Assembly: GCF_000721075.1 (NCBI RefSeq)
Contig: NZ_JOEQ01000007.1
Coordinates: 229,764-293,763 of the forward strand
Length of the DNA: 64,000 bases
Direction of reading: 5' to 3'
Source of the DNA: Streptosporangium amethystogenes
GTDB lineage: Bacteria > Actinomycetota > Actinomycetes > Streptosporangiales > Streptosporangiaceae
The translations under genes were made by a program, and so were the position numbers. How positions within the stretch are numbered: position 1 is the first letter of the stretch; every line of letters begins with the position of its first letter. Below are positions 26,795-34,582 of this stretch, in pieces. The notes under the pieces were generated by a model that did no database searches, was not told the DNA's origin, and saw only the letters and a program-made list of their open reading frames with translations.

Positions 26795-27705
26795 TGGGCA
26801 CCGCGCCCCCCGTGCTGGTCACCGGGCTGCCCAGGACCGGAACGAGCTGGACGGGCAGGATGCTCGCGGCGAGCGGGGAACTGGTCTACGTCAACGAACC
26901 GCTCAACCCCGAGCACCCGCCTGGCGGCTCCCCGGGCGTCCTCGACTCCGTGGTCGACCACCGCTTCCAGTACATCTGCCCCGACAACGAGCTGGGCTGG
27001 CTGCCCGCCTTCACCCGTACCGTCGCGCTGCGCTACGGGTTCCGGGCCGAACTGCGCCGCAACCGCTCACCGTACGACCTGGCGCGGATGGTCCGGTACG
27101 GCACCGCGTTCACGCTGGGGCGGCTGGGCGGTCGCCGGGCGCTGCTGGACGACCCGTTCGCGCTGTTCTCCGCCGGATGGTTCGCCGACCGGCTCGGGTG
27201 CCGGGTGATCATCCTGCTCCGCGACCCGGTGGCTTTCGTCGGTAGCTGGCAGCGGCTCGGCTGGACCGTCTACTTCCACGAACTACTCGAACAGCCACTG
27301 CTGATGCGCGACCAGCCCCACCTGGAGGCGCTGCGCCCGCTGGTCGGCTCCCAGGACCGCATCGCCAAGGCCGTGGCCCTGTGGCGGACGGCCGGGATCA
27401 CCGCCACCGACCTGGCCGAGCGGCATCCTCAGATAACCCTGGCCCGCTACGAGGACCTGGCCCGCGACCCGCTGACGGAGTTTCGCCGCCTGTACGAATG
27501 GGCGGACCTGACATGGTCGGCCCGCGCCGAGAAGCGCGTCCGCCACGCGTGCACCGCCGCGTCCGGCACGAGTAGCGGCGGCTTCGCCTGGAGCGGCCTG
27601 TCCCGCACGGCCTACCGGCCGATGGACTCGCGCCGCGCCCTCGCCGAGGCCGACGCCAGGCTGAGCCCGCAGGAGGCCCTCCGGGTCAGGGAGCTGGCCT
27701 CCTGA
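26794..27705 (+). CDS. sulfotransferase, second of three
   Basis: Protein of 303 aa. The PAPS-binding loop VLVTGLPRTGTSWTGRML is at residues ~7-24, and the 3'-phosphate segment is RVIILLRDPVAFVGSWQRL at ~146. The C-terminal part has LARYEDLARDPLTEFRRLYEW, typical of sulfotransferase domains. It is the last gene of the rightward operon and starts within the flippase stop (TGATG). It ends only 15 bases from the convergent WecB/TagA gene. The acceptor is unknown, and it differs enough from the first sulfotransferase to suggest a different sugar position. Confidence 0.9.
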   Translation: MGTAPPVLVTGLPRTGTSWTGRMLAASGELVYVNEPLNPEHPPGGSPGVLDSVVDHRFQYICPDNELGWLPAFTRTVALRYGFRAELRRNRSPYDLARMVRYGTAFTLGRLGGRRALLDDPFALFSAGWFADRLGCRVIILLRDPVAFVGSWQRLGWTVYFHELLEQPLLMRDQPHLEALRPLVGSQDRIAKAVALWRTAGITATDLAERHPQITLARYEDLARDPLTEFRRLYEWADLTWSARAEKRVRHACTAASGTSSGGFAWSGLSRTAYRPMDSRRALAEADARLSPQEALRVRELAS

Positions 27706-27720
27706 CGGACGACGGTCTTC

Positions 27721-29004
27721 TCAGGAGAAGAGACCGCGAAGGAGGGAGACCGCGAGGAGCCTGAGGGCGTACGGCAGGTCGTGGACCAGATAGCGGCGAG
27801 CCAGCCTGCCCGGCTCCCGGGTCAGCCGGAAGAGCCACTCCAGGCCGCCGCGGCGCATCCACGCCGGAGCCCGCCGGACGGTGCCCGCGGCGAAGGCGAT
27901 CGCCGAGCCACAGCCGACGAACCAGGTGCCCGGCAGGTCCCGGCGGAGCGAGGCGATGAGCCGCTCCTGCTTGGGGAAGCCGAGCCCGACGAAGACCAGC
28001 CGGGGTGCCGCGGCGATCACGGCGTCGCGTACCCGGGCATAGCTCTCCGGATCGTCCTCGAACCCGTACGGCGGGGCGTCGACTCCGGCGATCATCAGCT
28101 TCGGGTGGCGGCCCACCAGCTCGCGGGCCGCCTGCACGGTCGCGCCCGCGGGGCCGCCCAGCAGGTACACGGGGTGGTGGTAGAAGGCGGCGGCCTCCGA
28201 CAGGGACCAGATCAGGTCGGCACCGGCGACCCGGCCGGGCAGGGGGGTGCCGAGCAGTCTCGCCGCCCACACCAACGGCATGCCGTCCGCCACCGCGAGG
28301 TCGGCGCCTTCGACGAACCCGCGGGCCCGCTCGTCGCGGGCGACGATCCGGCTGATGTCGATGTTCGGGGTGACAAGGTGGCCGCCCTCACCGCGTTTCA
28401 GCGCGGCGACCACGTGGTCGACCACCTCGCCCTCGGTCATCGGATCGATCGCGACGCCCGCCACCCGCACGCGCCTGCGCAGGCGTCTGCGGGTGGCCTT
28501 GTCCGGCCTGGGCCGCCGGCGGGAGGCGACCTGCGCCGCCCCCCGCCTGGCGGCCGGCGTCCCGGCCCGCCCGGCGACGGCGGGCAGGCCGGGCACCGGA
28601 CCGTACCCGGTGGTCGCGGACCGGTGGTCGGTGACGGGCGGGATCGACATCACGGCGTGAACGGCCTTGCCCGTCGCGGAGGGGCCGATCTGCGGGTCGT
28701 AGCGAGATGACGCCGGAGGATGCCCGGTGGTCTGCCCCAGCACGGTGGGAACCACCGGCAGACCGTAGCGGACGGACGCGCGCGGACGATCGGCGGCCCG
28801 CGCCGGCTCCGACGGGGCGACGAGCAGATCATGGCGAGCGATCATTGACGGGCGCTCGGCGCCCTGCCCCGGCAGGAGCGGGGCGGCCTGCGCGCCGTGG
28901 CGCGCGAGCACCGGCAGGCGTTCGACGGCCTGACCGGCCGAGGGCGGGGTGACCTGCGGGCCATAGCGGACCGTCACGCGCGGATGTTCGGTAATAGGCG
29001 CCAT
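27721..29004 (-). CDS. WecB/TagA/CpsF glycosyltransferase with tandem 22-residue N-terminal repeats
   Basis: Protein of 427 aa. Residues ~180-427 are a GT26 enzyme: VAIDPMTEGEVVDHVV, LVTPNIDISRIV, ADGMPLVWAARLLGTPLP (active-site Asp), VYLLGGPAGATVQAA, FVGLGFPKQERLI and GGLEWLFRLTREPGRLARRY. Such enzymes add N-acetylmannosamine-type sugars to lipid-linked GlcNAc. Residues 6-115 consist of five exact-length 22-residue repeats rich in Arg, Pro and Ala, followed by a basic linker (RRRPRPDKATRRRLRRRVR). Family members normally lack this. The start overlaps the GT2 stop (ATGA). The enzyme is cytoplasmic or membrane-peripheral. Confidence 0.88.
   Translation of the reverse strand: MAPITEHPRVTVRYGPQVTPPSAGQAVERLPVLARHGAQAAPLLPGQGAERPSMIARHDLLVAPSEPARAADRPRASVRYGLPVVPTVLGQTTGHPPASSRYDPQIGPSATGKAVHAVMSIPPVTDHRSATTGYGPVPGLPAVAGRAGTPAARRGAAQVASRRRPRPDKATRRRLRRRVRVAGVAIDPMTEGEVVDHVVAALKRGEGGHLVTPNIDISRIVARDERARGFVEGADLAVADGMPLVWAARLLGTPLPGRVAGADLIWSLSEAAAFYHHPVYLLGGPAGATVQAARELVGRHPKLMIAGVDAPPYGFEDDPESYARVRDAVIAAAPRLVFVGLGFPKQERLIASLRRDLPGTWFVGCGSAIAFAAGTVRRAPAWMRRGGLEWLFRLTREPGRLARRYLVHDLPYALRLLAVSLLRGLFS
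28660..28989 (-). repeat. five tandem 66-bp coding repeats
   Basis: Five successive 22-codon units encode the N-terminus of the WecB/TagA-type protein. Units begin EHPRVTVRYG, ERLPVLARHG, ERPSMIARHD, DRPRASVRYG and GHPPASSRYD, each with a Pro at position 15 and a small tail. The units have diverged but the register is exact. A degenerate sixth unit follows (DHRSATTGYG). Confidence 0.85.
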
Positions 29005-29945
29005 CAGATGCCGTGCCCTCGGTGGTGCAGGACGCTGAGCAGGGCCCGCGCGGGGACCAGGCCGGCCGCCACCGCGAGCGCGATGGGTGCCCGGGGCTCG
29101 CCGTGGCGGGCGGTGAACGCCCGCCAGGCCCAGCGGCCCGCCTCCCGCCGCTGGCCGAGGGCCGCGTGGTGGAAGGCGAGCTGACCGTAGACCCGCGCCG
29201 CGCCGCGCGGATCCACGGCCAGATCAGGGTGCCGGGCGAGCATCCACTGCAGCCCGGCGATCCGGTCGGCCCAGCGGGCCACGTACGAGGAGCCCCCCCA
29301 GCGCACCCGGACCAGAGGCCGGTCGACGTGCACGATGGGGTGCTGGGCGGCGGCGCGCAGCGCCAGGTCCCAGTCCTCGTTCTGGCCCTTGGGGGCGCTC
29401 TCGTCCACCCAGAGCCCGCCGCGCCGGAACACGAACGTCGAGGAGTGCACCATCACCATGCGCGAGCGCACCAGGTGGCGGTAGGTGACGCGACTGGTCC
29501 CCGCCAGGCGGGGAATGCGGCGCGAACCGTACTCGACCTCGATGGCACAACTGGAGAAGCGGGCGTCCGGCTCCGCCTCAAGCGCGGCGACCTGGGCGGC
29601 GACCTTGCCGGGCAGCCACTGGTCGTCGTCGTCGCAGAAGGCGACAAGATCGGTACCGAGGGCCGCGATGCCGGTGTTGCGGGCACCGGGCAGGCCCGGG
29701 GTGAGCCGATTGGCCATCACCCGTACTCCCCGCGAGGGCGCCCCACGCCGGCCGGGTGTCAGTGCCCTGCTGGCCAGGAGGTCGGCCACCTGGTCGGCGA
29801 CCCAGGCCGGATCTCCGCCGTCCACGACCACCACCACCTCGACGGGGCCGGAGTGGTCCTGGCCGAGCACCGCGAGCGTGGCCGCGCGCAGCTGGTCGGG
29901 CCGGTGCCCCCTGGTGGGGATGACGACACCCACCGATGTGTTCAC
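29004..29945 (-). CDS. family 2 glycosyltransferase
   Basis: Protein of 313 aa with a GT-A fold: VGVVIPTRGHRPDQLRAATLAVL at the N-terminus, VEVVVVVDGGDPAWVADQV, AARNTGIAAL-like sequence (LPGARNTGIAALGTDL), and FCDDDDQWLPGKV as the metal- and nucleotide-sugar-binding DxD region. SAPKGQNEDWDLALR supplies the probable catalytic ED motif. The C-terminal helix (ARALLSVLHHR) may be membrane-associated. It overlaps the WecB/TagA gene by 3 bases and the upstream sulfotransferase by 4. It probably builds the repeat unit of the sulfated polysaccharide. Confidence 0.9.
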   Translation of the reverse strand: MNTSVGVVIPTRGHRPDQLRAATLAVLGQDHSGPVEVVVVVDGGDPAWVADQVADLLASRALTPGRRGAPSRGVRVMANRLTPGLPGARNTGIAALGTDLVAFCDDDDQWLPGKVAAQVAALEAEPDARFSSCAIEVEYGSRRIPRLAGTSRVTYRHLVRSRMVMVHSSTFVFRRGGLWVDESAPKGQNEDWDLALRAAAQHPIVHVDRPLVRVRWGGSSYVARWADRIAGLQWMLARHPDLAVDPRGAARVYGQLAFHHAALGQRREAGRWAWRAFTARHGEPRAPIALAVAAGLVPARALLSVLHHRGHGI

Positions 29946-30907
29946 ACGAGCCTCCTGTGATAACCGTACTTGATCATGAGCGGCCAGGTCAGCGCGGTGA
30001 CCAGGCGCAGCTGCCGGGACCCTGCGGCGGCACGCCAGCTGTCGTCCCTGGTCAGCTCGGTGCGGCCGACCGTGAAGCGAACGGGGTTGCCCGAGGCGGT
30101 GTGCGCCGTCGAGAGCTCCGCCCAGTTGCCCGAGAGGAAGTCGAGGCGACAGGAGAGGCCGATCCCGGCGACCAGGCGCCTGAGCGTTTCGGCGGGGGCG
30201 CCGAGCAGGTCCTCATAGCGGACCTGGGTGACCGGGATGCCCCTGCGGGCGAGGAGTCCGAGGCTGAGGTTCTCGCTCAACCAGTGCAGCGAGGTGCGGG
30301 AGGGTGACCAGTGGGTCATCGGACGCCCGTCCTCCGGACGCTCGACCCGCCTGCGCCAGGAGTGCGCGACCGCGCGGGGATCGCGGACCACGTGCACGAC
30401 GTGGACGTCGACCCCGGCCGCCGCCAGGCAGAAGGCCAGCGAGGCGTGCTTGCTTGAGTCGATCACGACCGGGCAGTCGGCGACCTCCCCTGCCGCGTCG
30501 TACAGATCGCGGTGGACGGCGACATACTCGTCCAGCTCGGCGGTGCCGGGTGTCGGCCACCTGCCGTTACCCGCCCGCTCCTCGGCCAGCATCCTGGCCA
30601 GGGCCGGGATGCGCCGGGTGCGGTCGACACGGGCCCTGAGCGCGATCATCCGGTGGGCCAGGTCCGCGGACCAGCCTCCGAACGCGCGCATCCCGACCTT
30701 GTCCCAGAAGGGGCATGTCCCGAAGGGCTCTCCGCATCCGCAGGCCTCGTCCGCGAGCACGCTCCTGGCCCAGAGGTGGACGACCTCGCCGAGCGGCACG
30801 ATGCCGGGGACCTCCCCGAGCAGGCGCTCCAGCAGCGTGGTCCCGCTGCGGCCGAGGCCGCCCAGGAAGACCACCCGAGCAGGTGACGGACTATCAGACA
30901 CAGGCAC
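29942..30907 (-). CDS. sulfotransferase, third of three
   Basis: Protein of 321 aa with PAPS loop VVFLGGLGRSGTTLLERLL at residues ~12-30 and 3'-phosphate site VVHVVRDPRAVAHSWRR at ~172. VIDSSKHASLAFCL is typical of this sulfotransferase subfamily. A Cys cluster (EACGCGEPFGTCPFW, residues ~54-68) is common in bacterial members acting on glycans or lipids. The start is a GTG with AAGGATT upstream. It is the first gene of the leftward sulfotransferase-GT2-WecB operon. The acceptor is unknown. Confidence 0.9.
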   Translation of the reverse strand: MPVSDSPSPARVVFLGGLGRSGTTLLERLLGEVPGIVPLGEVVHLWARSVLADEACGCGEPFGTCPFWDKVGMRAFGGWSADLAHRMIALRARVDRTRRIPALARMLAEERAGNGRWPTPGTAELDEYVAVHRDLYDAAGEVADCPVVIDSSKHASLAFCLAAAGVDVHVVHVVRDPRAVAHSWRRRVERPEDGRPMTHWSPSRTSLHWLSENLSLGLLARRGIPVTQVRYEDLLGAPAETLRRLVAGIGLSCRLDFLSGNWAELSTAHTASGNPVRFTVGRTELTRDDSWRAAAGSRQLRLVTALTWPLMIKYGYHRRLV

Positions 30908-31157
30908 GAATCCTTACCCGACGGATACGGAACGTGCCGAGGCTAGCGCGGAGCGTAACGGAGAGGTCAGAGAACGGACAAAGGATCTACCCAGCGGATG
31001 ACCTCCGCACGCGAGGCGGCCATGGCCGACGCCCCTCGGATCGGGCGGACCGGACTCGGACGGGCAGGCCGACGGCGCCGGGAACGGCTCGGCCGAGTTC
31101 TTGCTTCACATTTTTCCGGGGTGGCCTGATGCCGTGACCGAGCCGAACGATCTCGAT

Positions 31158-31197
31158 GAGCGCCCCCGTTCCGGACCGGTCCGGGACGGGGGCGCTC
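31158..31197 (-). terminator. long inverted repeat terminator
   Basis: A 20-bp inverted repeat (31158-31177 with 31178-31197) has a single T/G irregularity, beginning GAGCGCCCCCG and ending CGGGGGCGCTC. It lies 8 bases past the stop of the minus-strand remnant at 31206-31457. There is no T-run. The rest of the 298-base gap at 30908-31205 shows nothing else I can identify. Confidence 0.6.
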
Positions 31198-31205
31198 ATC
31201 ACCGG

Positions 31206-31457
31206 TCAGGGCCAGTCGGAGCAGGAGAACCAGTAGTTGGCCTGGCTCGACACCCCTCTGTACGGTTCGTCGATCTCAAGGCGCCACTGGCCCGTCTCCC
31301 CATGCCGGGAGATGGGCACCGTCCACTGCTTGGGCACGTCAACCGTGCCCGCGGAGTTGATCGTCAGCGAGGTCCACGGGTCGCTGAGCGGCAGCGGGAA
31401 ACGGCTTGCAACTGACTGTGAAGAGGGCGGCCGGCCCGAAAACGCCGAACCGCCCAC
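31206..31457 (-). pseudogene. remnant of a secreted-type protein (C-terminal piece)
   Basis: An 83-codon frame ends ...WRLEIDEPYRGVSSQANYWFSCSDWP. The last ~55 residues have balanced, protein-like composition (SLTINSAGTVDV, KQWTVPISRHGE, GQWRLEID) while the first ~25 read like random G+C-rich DNA. There is no signal peptide or good ribosome site. A strong hairpin follows. I read this as the surviving 3' end of a larger gene for a beta-rich extracytoplasmic protein. A genuine tiny gene is the alternative. Confidence 0.4.
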
Positions 31458-31471
31458 GGCCCGTACCGGGT

Positions 31472-31499
31472 CTCTCCCCTCACGTACGGGGAAGGAGAG
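31472..31499 (-). terminator. hairpin downstream of cysN
   Basis: CTCTCC (31472-31477) pairs with GGAGAG (31494-31499), with additional CC/GG pairs inside and an AA bulge, 40 bases beyond the cysN stop on the minus strand. Moderate support only. Confidence 0.4.
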
Positions 31500-31538
31500 C
31501 CTCGGCGACGGGCGCGGGCGGCGGGTGCCGGAAAGGGC

Positions 31539-32801
31539 CTATCTGGCGTCGACGATCATTCCGGCGCCGACGGTGTTGTTGGTGGCCTCGTCCACGAGAA
31601 TGAAGCCGCCGGTGAGGCGGTTGCGGGCGTAGTCGTCCACGAACAGGGGCTGGGTGACGCGGAGCGAGACGCGTCCGATCTCGTTGAGACCGAGCGAGGA
31701 GGCGGCCTCGTCCCGGTGCAGGGTGTTGACGTCCAGCCGGTAGTGCAGGTCCTTGACCAGGACGCGGGCCGTACGGGTGGTGTGCTTGATGGTCAGCTTG
31801 GCGCGCGGGGCCAGCTTGCTGGAATCCGCCATCCAGCAGATCATCGCCTCCAACTCCTGGGAGACGTGCGGCTGGTTGTTCGGGCGGCAGATCATGTCGC
31901 CGCGCGAGATGTCGATGTCGTCCTCCAGCCGGAGGGTCACCGACATCGGCGGGAACGCCTCGTCGACCGGTCCGTCGAAGGTGTCGATCGACGCGATGCG
32001 CGTGGCCAGGCCCGAAGGCAGGTGCATGACCTCGTCCCCCGGCTTCAGCACGCCTCCGGCGACCTGGCCGGCGTAGCCTCGGTAGTCGTGGAAGGCCGGG
32101 TCGGTGGCCCGCTGCGGGCGGATGACGTACTGCACGGGGAAGCGCACGTCGACCAGGTTGCGGTCGGAGGCGATGTGCACGTGCTCCAGGTGGTGCAGCA
32201 GCGAGGACCCGTTGTACCAGGGGGTGTTCTCCGAGCGTGCCACCACGTTGTCACCGTGCAGCGCCGAGATCGGGATGAATGTCAGGTCCGGCGCGTTCAG
32301 CTTGGAGGCGAAGGCGGTGAACTCCTCGCGGATCTCCTCGAACCGCTCCTGCGAGTAGTCGACCAGGTCCATCTTGTTGACGGCCAGGACCAGGTGCGGC
32401 ACCCGCAGCAGCGTGGTGAGGAAGGCGTGCCGCCGCGACTGCTCCAGCACGCCCTTGCGCGCGTCGATCAGGACGATCGCCAGGTCGGCGGTGGAGGCAC
32501 CGGTGACCATGTTGCGGGTGTACTGGATGTGCCCGGGGGTGTCGGCGATGATGAACTTGCGCTTGGGAGTGGCGAAGTAGCGGTAGGCCACGTCGATGGT
32601 GATGCCCTGCTCCCGCTCGGCCCGCAGGCCGTCGGTGAGGAGTGACAGGTCGGTGTACTCGGTGCCGCGGTCACGGGAGGTGCGCTCGACGGCCTCCAGC
32701 TGGTCCTCGAAGATCGCCTTGGAGTCGAAGAGCAACCGCCCGATGAGCGTCGACTTTCCGTCGTCGACGCTTCCCGCCGTGGCAAAGCGAAGGATGTCCA
32801 T
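31539..32801 (-). CDS. cysN: sulfate adenylyltransferase large subunit (GTPase)
   Basis: Protein of 420 aa, the EF-Tu-like GTPase subunit of ATP sulfurylase, which drives APS formation by GTP hydrolysis. G1 is TAGSVDDGKSTLIGRLL, the switch region EQGITIDVAYRYF, G3 DTPGHIQYTRNMVTGAS, and G4 NKMDLVD. Two beta-barrel domains follow. No C-terminal APS kinase is fused, matching the separate cysC at 18.3 kb. It is the last gene of the leftward operon PHPT-cysQ-cysD-cysN, 79 bases after cysD. Within this cluster its likely job is PAPS supply rather than cysteine synthesis, as no reductase genes are present here. Confidence 0.96.
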   Translation of the reverse strand: MDILRFATAGSVDDGKSTLIGRLLFDSKAIFEDQLEAVERTSRDRGTEYTDLSLLTDGLRAEREQGITIDVAYRYFATPKRKFIIADTPGHIQYTRNMVTGASTADLAIVLIDARKGVLEQSRRHAFLTTLLRVPHLVLAVNKMDLVDYSQERFEEIREEFTAFASKLNAPDLTFIPISALHGDNVVARSENTPWYNGSSLLHHLEHVHIASDRNLVDVRFPVQYVIRPQRATDPAFHDYRGYAGQVAGGVLKPGDEVMHLPSGLATRIASIDTFDGPVDEAFPPMSVTLRLEDDIDISRGDMICRPNNQPHVSQELEAMICWMADSSKLAPRAKLTIKHTTRTARVLVKDLHYRLDVNTLHRDEAASSLGLNEIGRVSLRVTQPLFVDDYARNRLTGGFILVDEATNNTVGAGMIVDAR

Positions 32802-32880
32802 CAGAGGTGCTCTCCAGAGGTCGTACGGCTTGCGGCGCGGGACCGCGCGGGAAGAAGGGAGACGGGAGGGTGGGTGAGCA

Positions 32881-33795
32881 CTAGAAGTAGCCCTCCCGCT
32901 TGCGGTCCTCCATGGACGCCTCGGAGGCGCGGTCGTCGGCGCGGGTGGCGCCGCGCTCGGTGATCCGGCTCACCGCGATCTCCTCGATGATCGCCTCGAC
33001 CGTCGCGGCACCCGACTGGACCGCGCCGGTGCAGGTCACGTCGCCGACCGTGCGGTAACGGACCGTCATCTCCTGGAGCGGCTCGTCCTCGTCGCGGATG
33101 ATGAACTCACTGTCGGCCAGCAGCATGCCGTCGCGCTCGAACACCTTGCGGGTGTGGGCGTAGTAGATCGAGGGAATCTCGATGCCCTCGCGCCGGATGT
33201 AGTCCCAGATGTCGAGCTCGGTCCAGTTGGACAGCGGGAACACCCGGATGTGCTCGCCCTTGCGGATTCTGGCGTTGTAGAGGTTCCACAGCTCGGGACG
33301 CTGGTTCTTGGGGTCCCACTGACCGAAGTCGTCACGGAAGGAGAACACCCGCTCCTTGGCGCGGGCCTTCTCCTCGTCGCGGCGGGCACCGCCGAACACG
33401 GCGTCGTACTCGTTCTCCTCGATCGCGTCCAGCAGCGTCGTGGTCTGCAGCCGGTTGCGCGAGGCCCTGCGGCCGGTCTCCTCGACGACGCGCCCGGCGT
33501 CGATGGAGTCCTGGACGCTGGCGACAACCAGGCGCGCACCCAGCTGCGCGGCGCGGCGGTCCCGGAACTCGATGACCTCTGTGAAGTTGTGGCCGGTGTC
33601 GACGTGCATCAGCGGGAAGGGAATCGGCGCGGGCCAGAACGCCTTCTCCGCGATGCGGAGCATGACGATGGAGTCCTTACCGCCGGAGAAGAGCAGACAG
33701 GGACGCTCGAACTCGGCCGCGACCTCACGCATGATGTGGATGGCCTCTGCCTCGAGGACGTCGAGCTGCGACGTGGTGTAGTCGCGCTGAAGCAT
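32881..33795 (-). CDS. cysD: sulfate adenylyltransferase small subunit
   Basis: Protein of 304 aa of the adenine-nucleotide alpha-hydrolase fold that adenylates sulfate with CysN. The PP-loop is LLFSGGKDSIVMLRIA, followed by FPLMHVDTGHNFTEVIEFRD, VFGGARRDEEKARAKERVFSF (read in two parts), FPLSNWTELDIWDYI and the C-terminal SEASMEDRKREGYF that is nearly invariant in CysD. The ATG at 33795 is chosen, with GGAGAG close upstream; a TTG one codon earlier is an alternative. It lies 19 bases after the cysQ stop in the same operon. Confidence 0.96.
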   Translation of the reverse strand: MLQRDYTTSQLDVLEAEAIHIMREVAAEFERPCLLFSGGKDSIVMLRIAEKAFWPAPIPFPLMHVDTGHNFTEVIEFRDRRAAQLGARLVVASVQDSIDAGRVVEETGRRASRNRLQTTTLLDAIEENEYDAVFGGARRDEEKARAKERVFSFRDDFGQWDPKNQRPELWNLYNARIRKGEHIRVFPLSNWTELDIWDYIRREGIEIPSIYYAHTRKVFERDGMLLADSEFIIRDEDEPLQEMTVRYRTVGDVTCTGAVQSGAATVEAIIEEIAVSRITERGATRADDRASEASMEDRKREGYF

Positions 33796-33814
33796 CAAAC
33801 TCTCCTAGCGGGGA

Positions 33815-34582
33815 TTAGCGGTGCAGATCCCGGATTCCAGCGAGCAACGTCGGCGCCAGTCCCGGTAGGGATACAAGGATATCCGGCAATGAGGGGTCGG
33901 GCTGGTTGTAGGCCAGCTGCGAGCCGTCGATACGGCTGGCGTGGGCTCCCGCGGCGAGGGCCACCGCGACGGGCGCGGCGGAGTCCCACTCGTACTGGCC
34001 TCCGGCGTGCACGTAGGCCTCGACCGCTCCGGTGAGCACGGCGGAGATCTTGGCACCCGCCGACCCGATCGGTACCAGGTCCGCGCCGACGAGAGCCGCC
34101 AGTTTCTGGACGAACTCCGGCGGTCGGGTCCTGCTGACCGCGATCCGCGGCCTGGCGCCCGCCTCGGGGGCGGGCCACACCGGAGGTTCGACGGTGGAGA
34201 GCGTACGGCCCTGGGCCGGTAGCGCGACGGCACCGGCCGTCAGCCTGCCACGCTCCCAGAGCGCCACGTGGACCGCCCAGTCCTCACGGCCCTCCTCGGC
34301 GAACTCTCGGGTGCCGTCCAGCGGGTCGACGATCCAGACCCGCTCGGCACGGAGCCTGCGCGGGTCAAGACGCTCCTCGCTGGTCGCCTCCTCGGACAGC
34401 ACGCTGTCGTCCGGGCGCAGCCGCGCCAGAGCCTCCATCAGGAACAGGTGAGAGGCGATGTCACCCTCCTTGCGCAGCTCGGAGGGGTTGTCGAAACCCC
34501 GCTCCGCGCGCAGGGCCGCCAGCTTCTCGCCGGCCGTCGTCGCCAACTCCGCGGCGAGTATGTGATCGTCGCGAACGGTCAT
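33815..34582 (-). CDS. cysQ: 3'(2'),5'-bisphosphate nucleotidase (PAP phosphatase)
   Basis: Protein of 255 aa of the inositol-monophosphatase superfamily. Metal-binding motifs are SEEATSEE, WIVDPLDGTREFAEEGREDWAVH (split at DPLDGT) and GGQYEWDSAAPVAVALAAG. It degrades 3'-phosphoadenosine 5'-phosphate, the inhibitory product of sulfotransferases, to AMP. Its ATG overlaps the stop of the upstream priming glycosyltransferase (ATGA), and cysD follows. This genetic coupling of polymer initiation with PAP removal supports a dedicated sulfation role. Inositol or fructose-bisphosphate phosphatase is less likely given the neighbours. Confidence 0.93.
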   Translation of the reverse strand: MTVRDDHILAAELATTAGEKLAALRAERGFDNPSELRKEGDIASHLFLMEALARLRPDDSVLSEEATSEERLDPRRLRAERVWIVDPLDGTREFAEEGREDWAVHVALWERGRLTAGAVALPAQGRTLSTVEPPVWPAPEAGARPRIAVSRTRPPEFVQKLAALVGADLVPIGSAGAKISAVLTGAVEAYVHAGGQYEWDSAAPVAVALAAGAHASRIDGSQLAYNQPDPSLPDILVSLPGLAPTLLAGIRDLHR

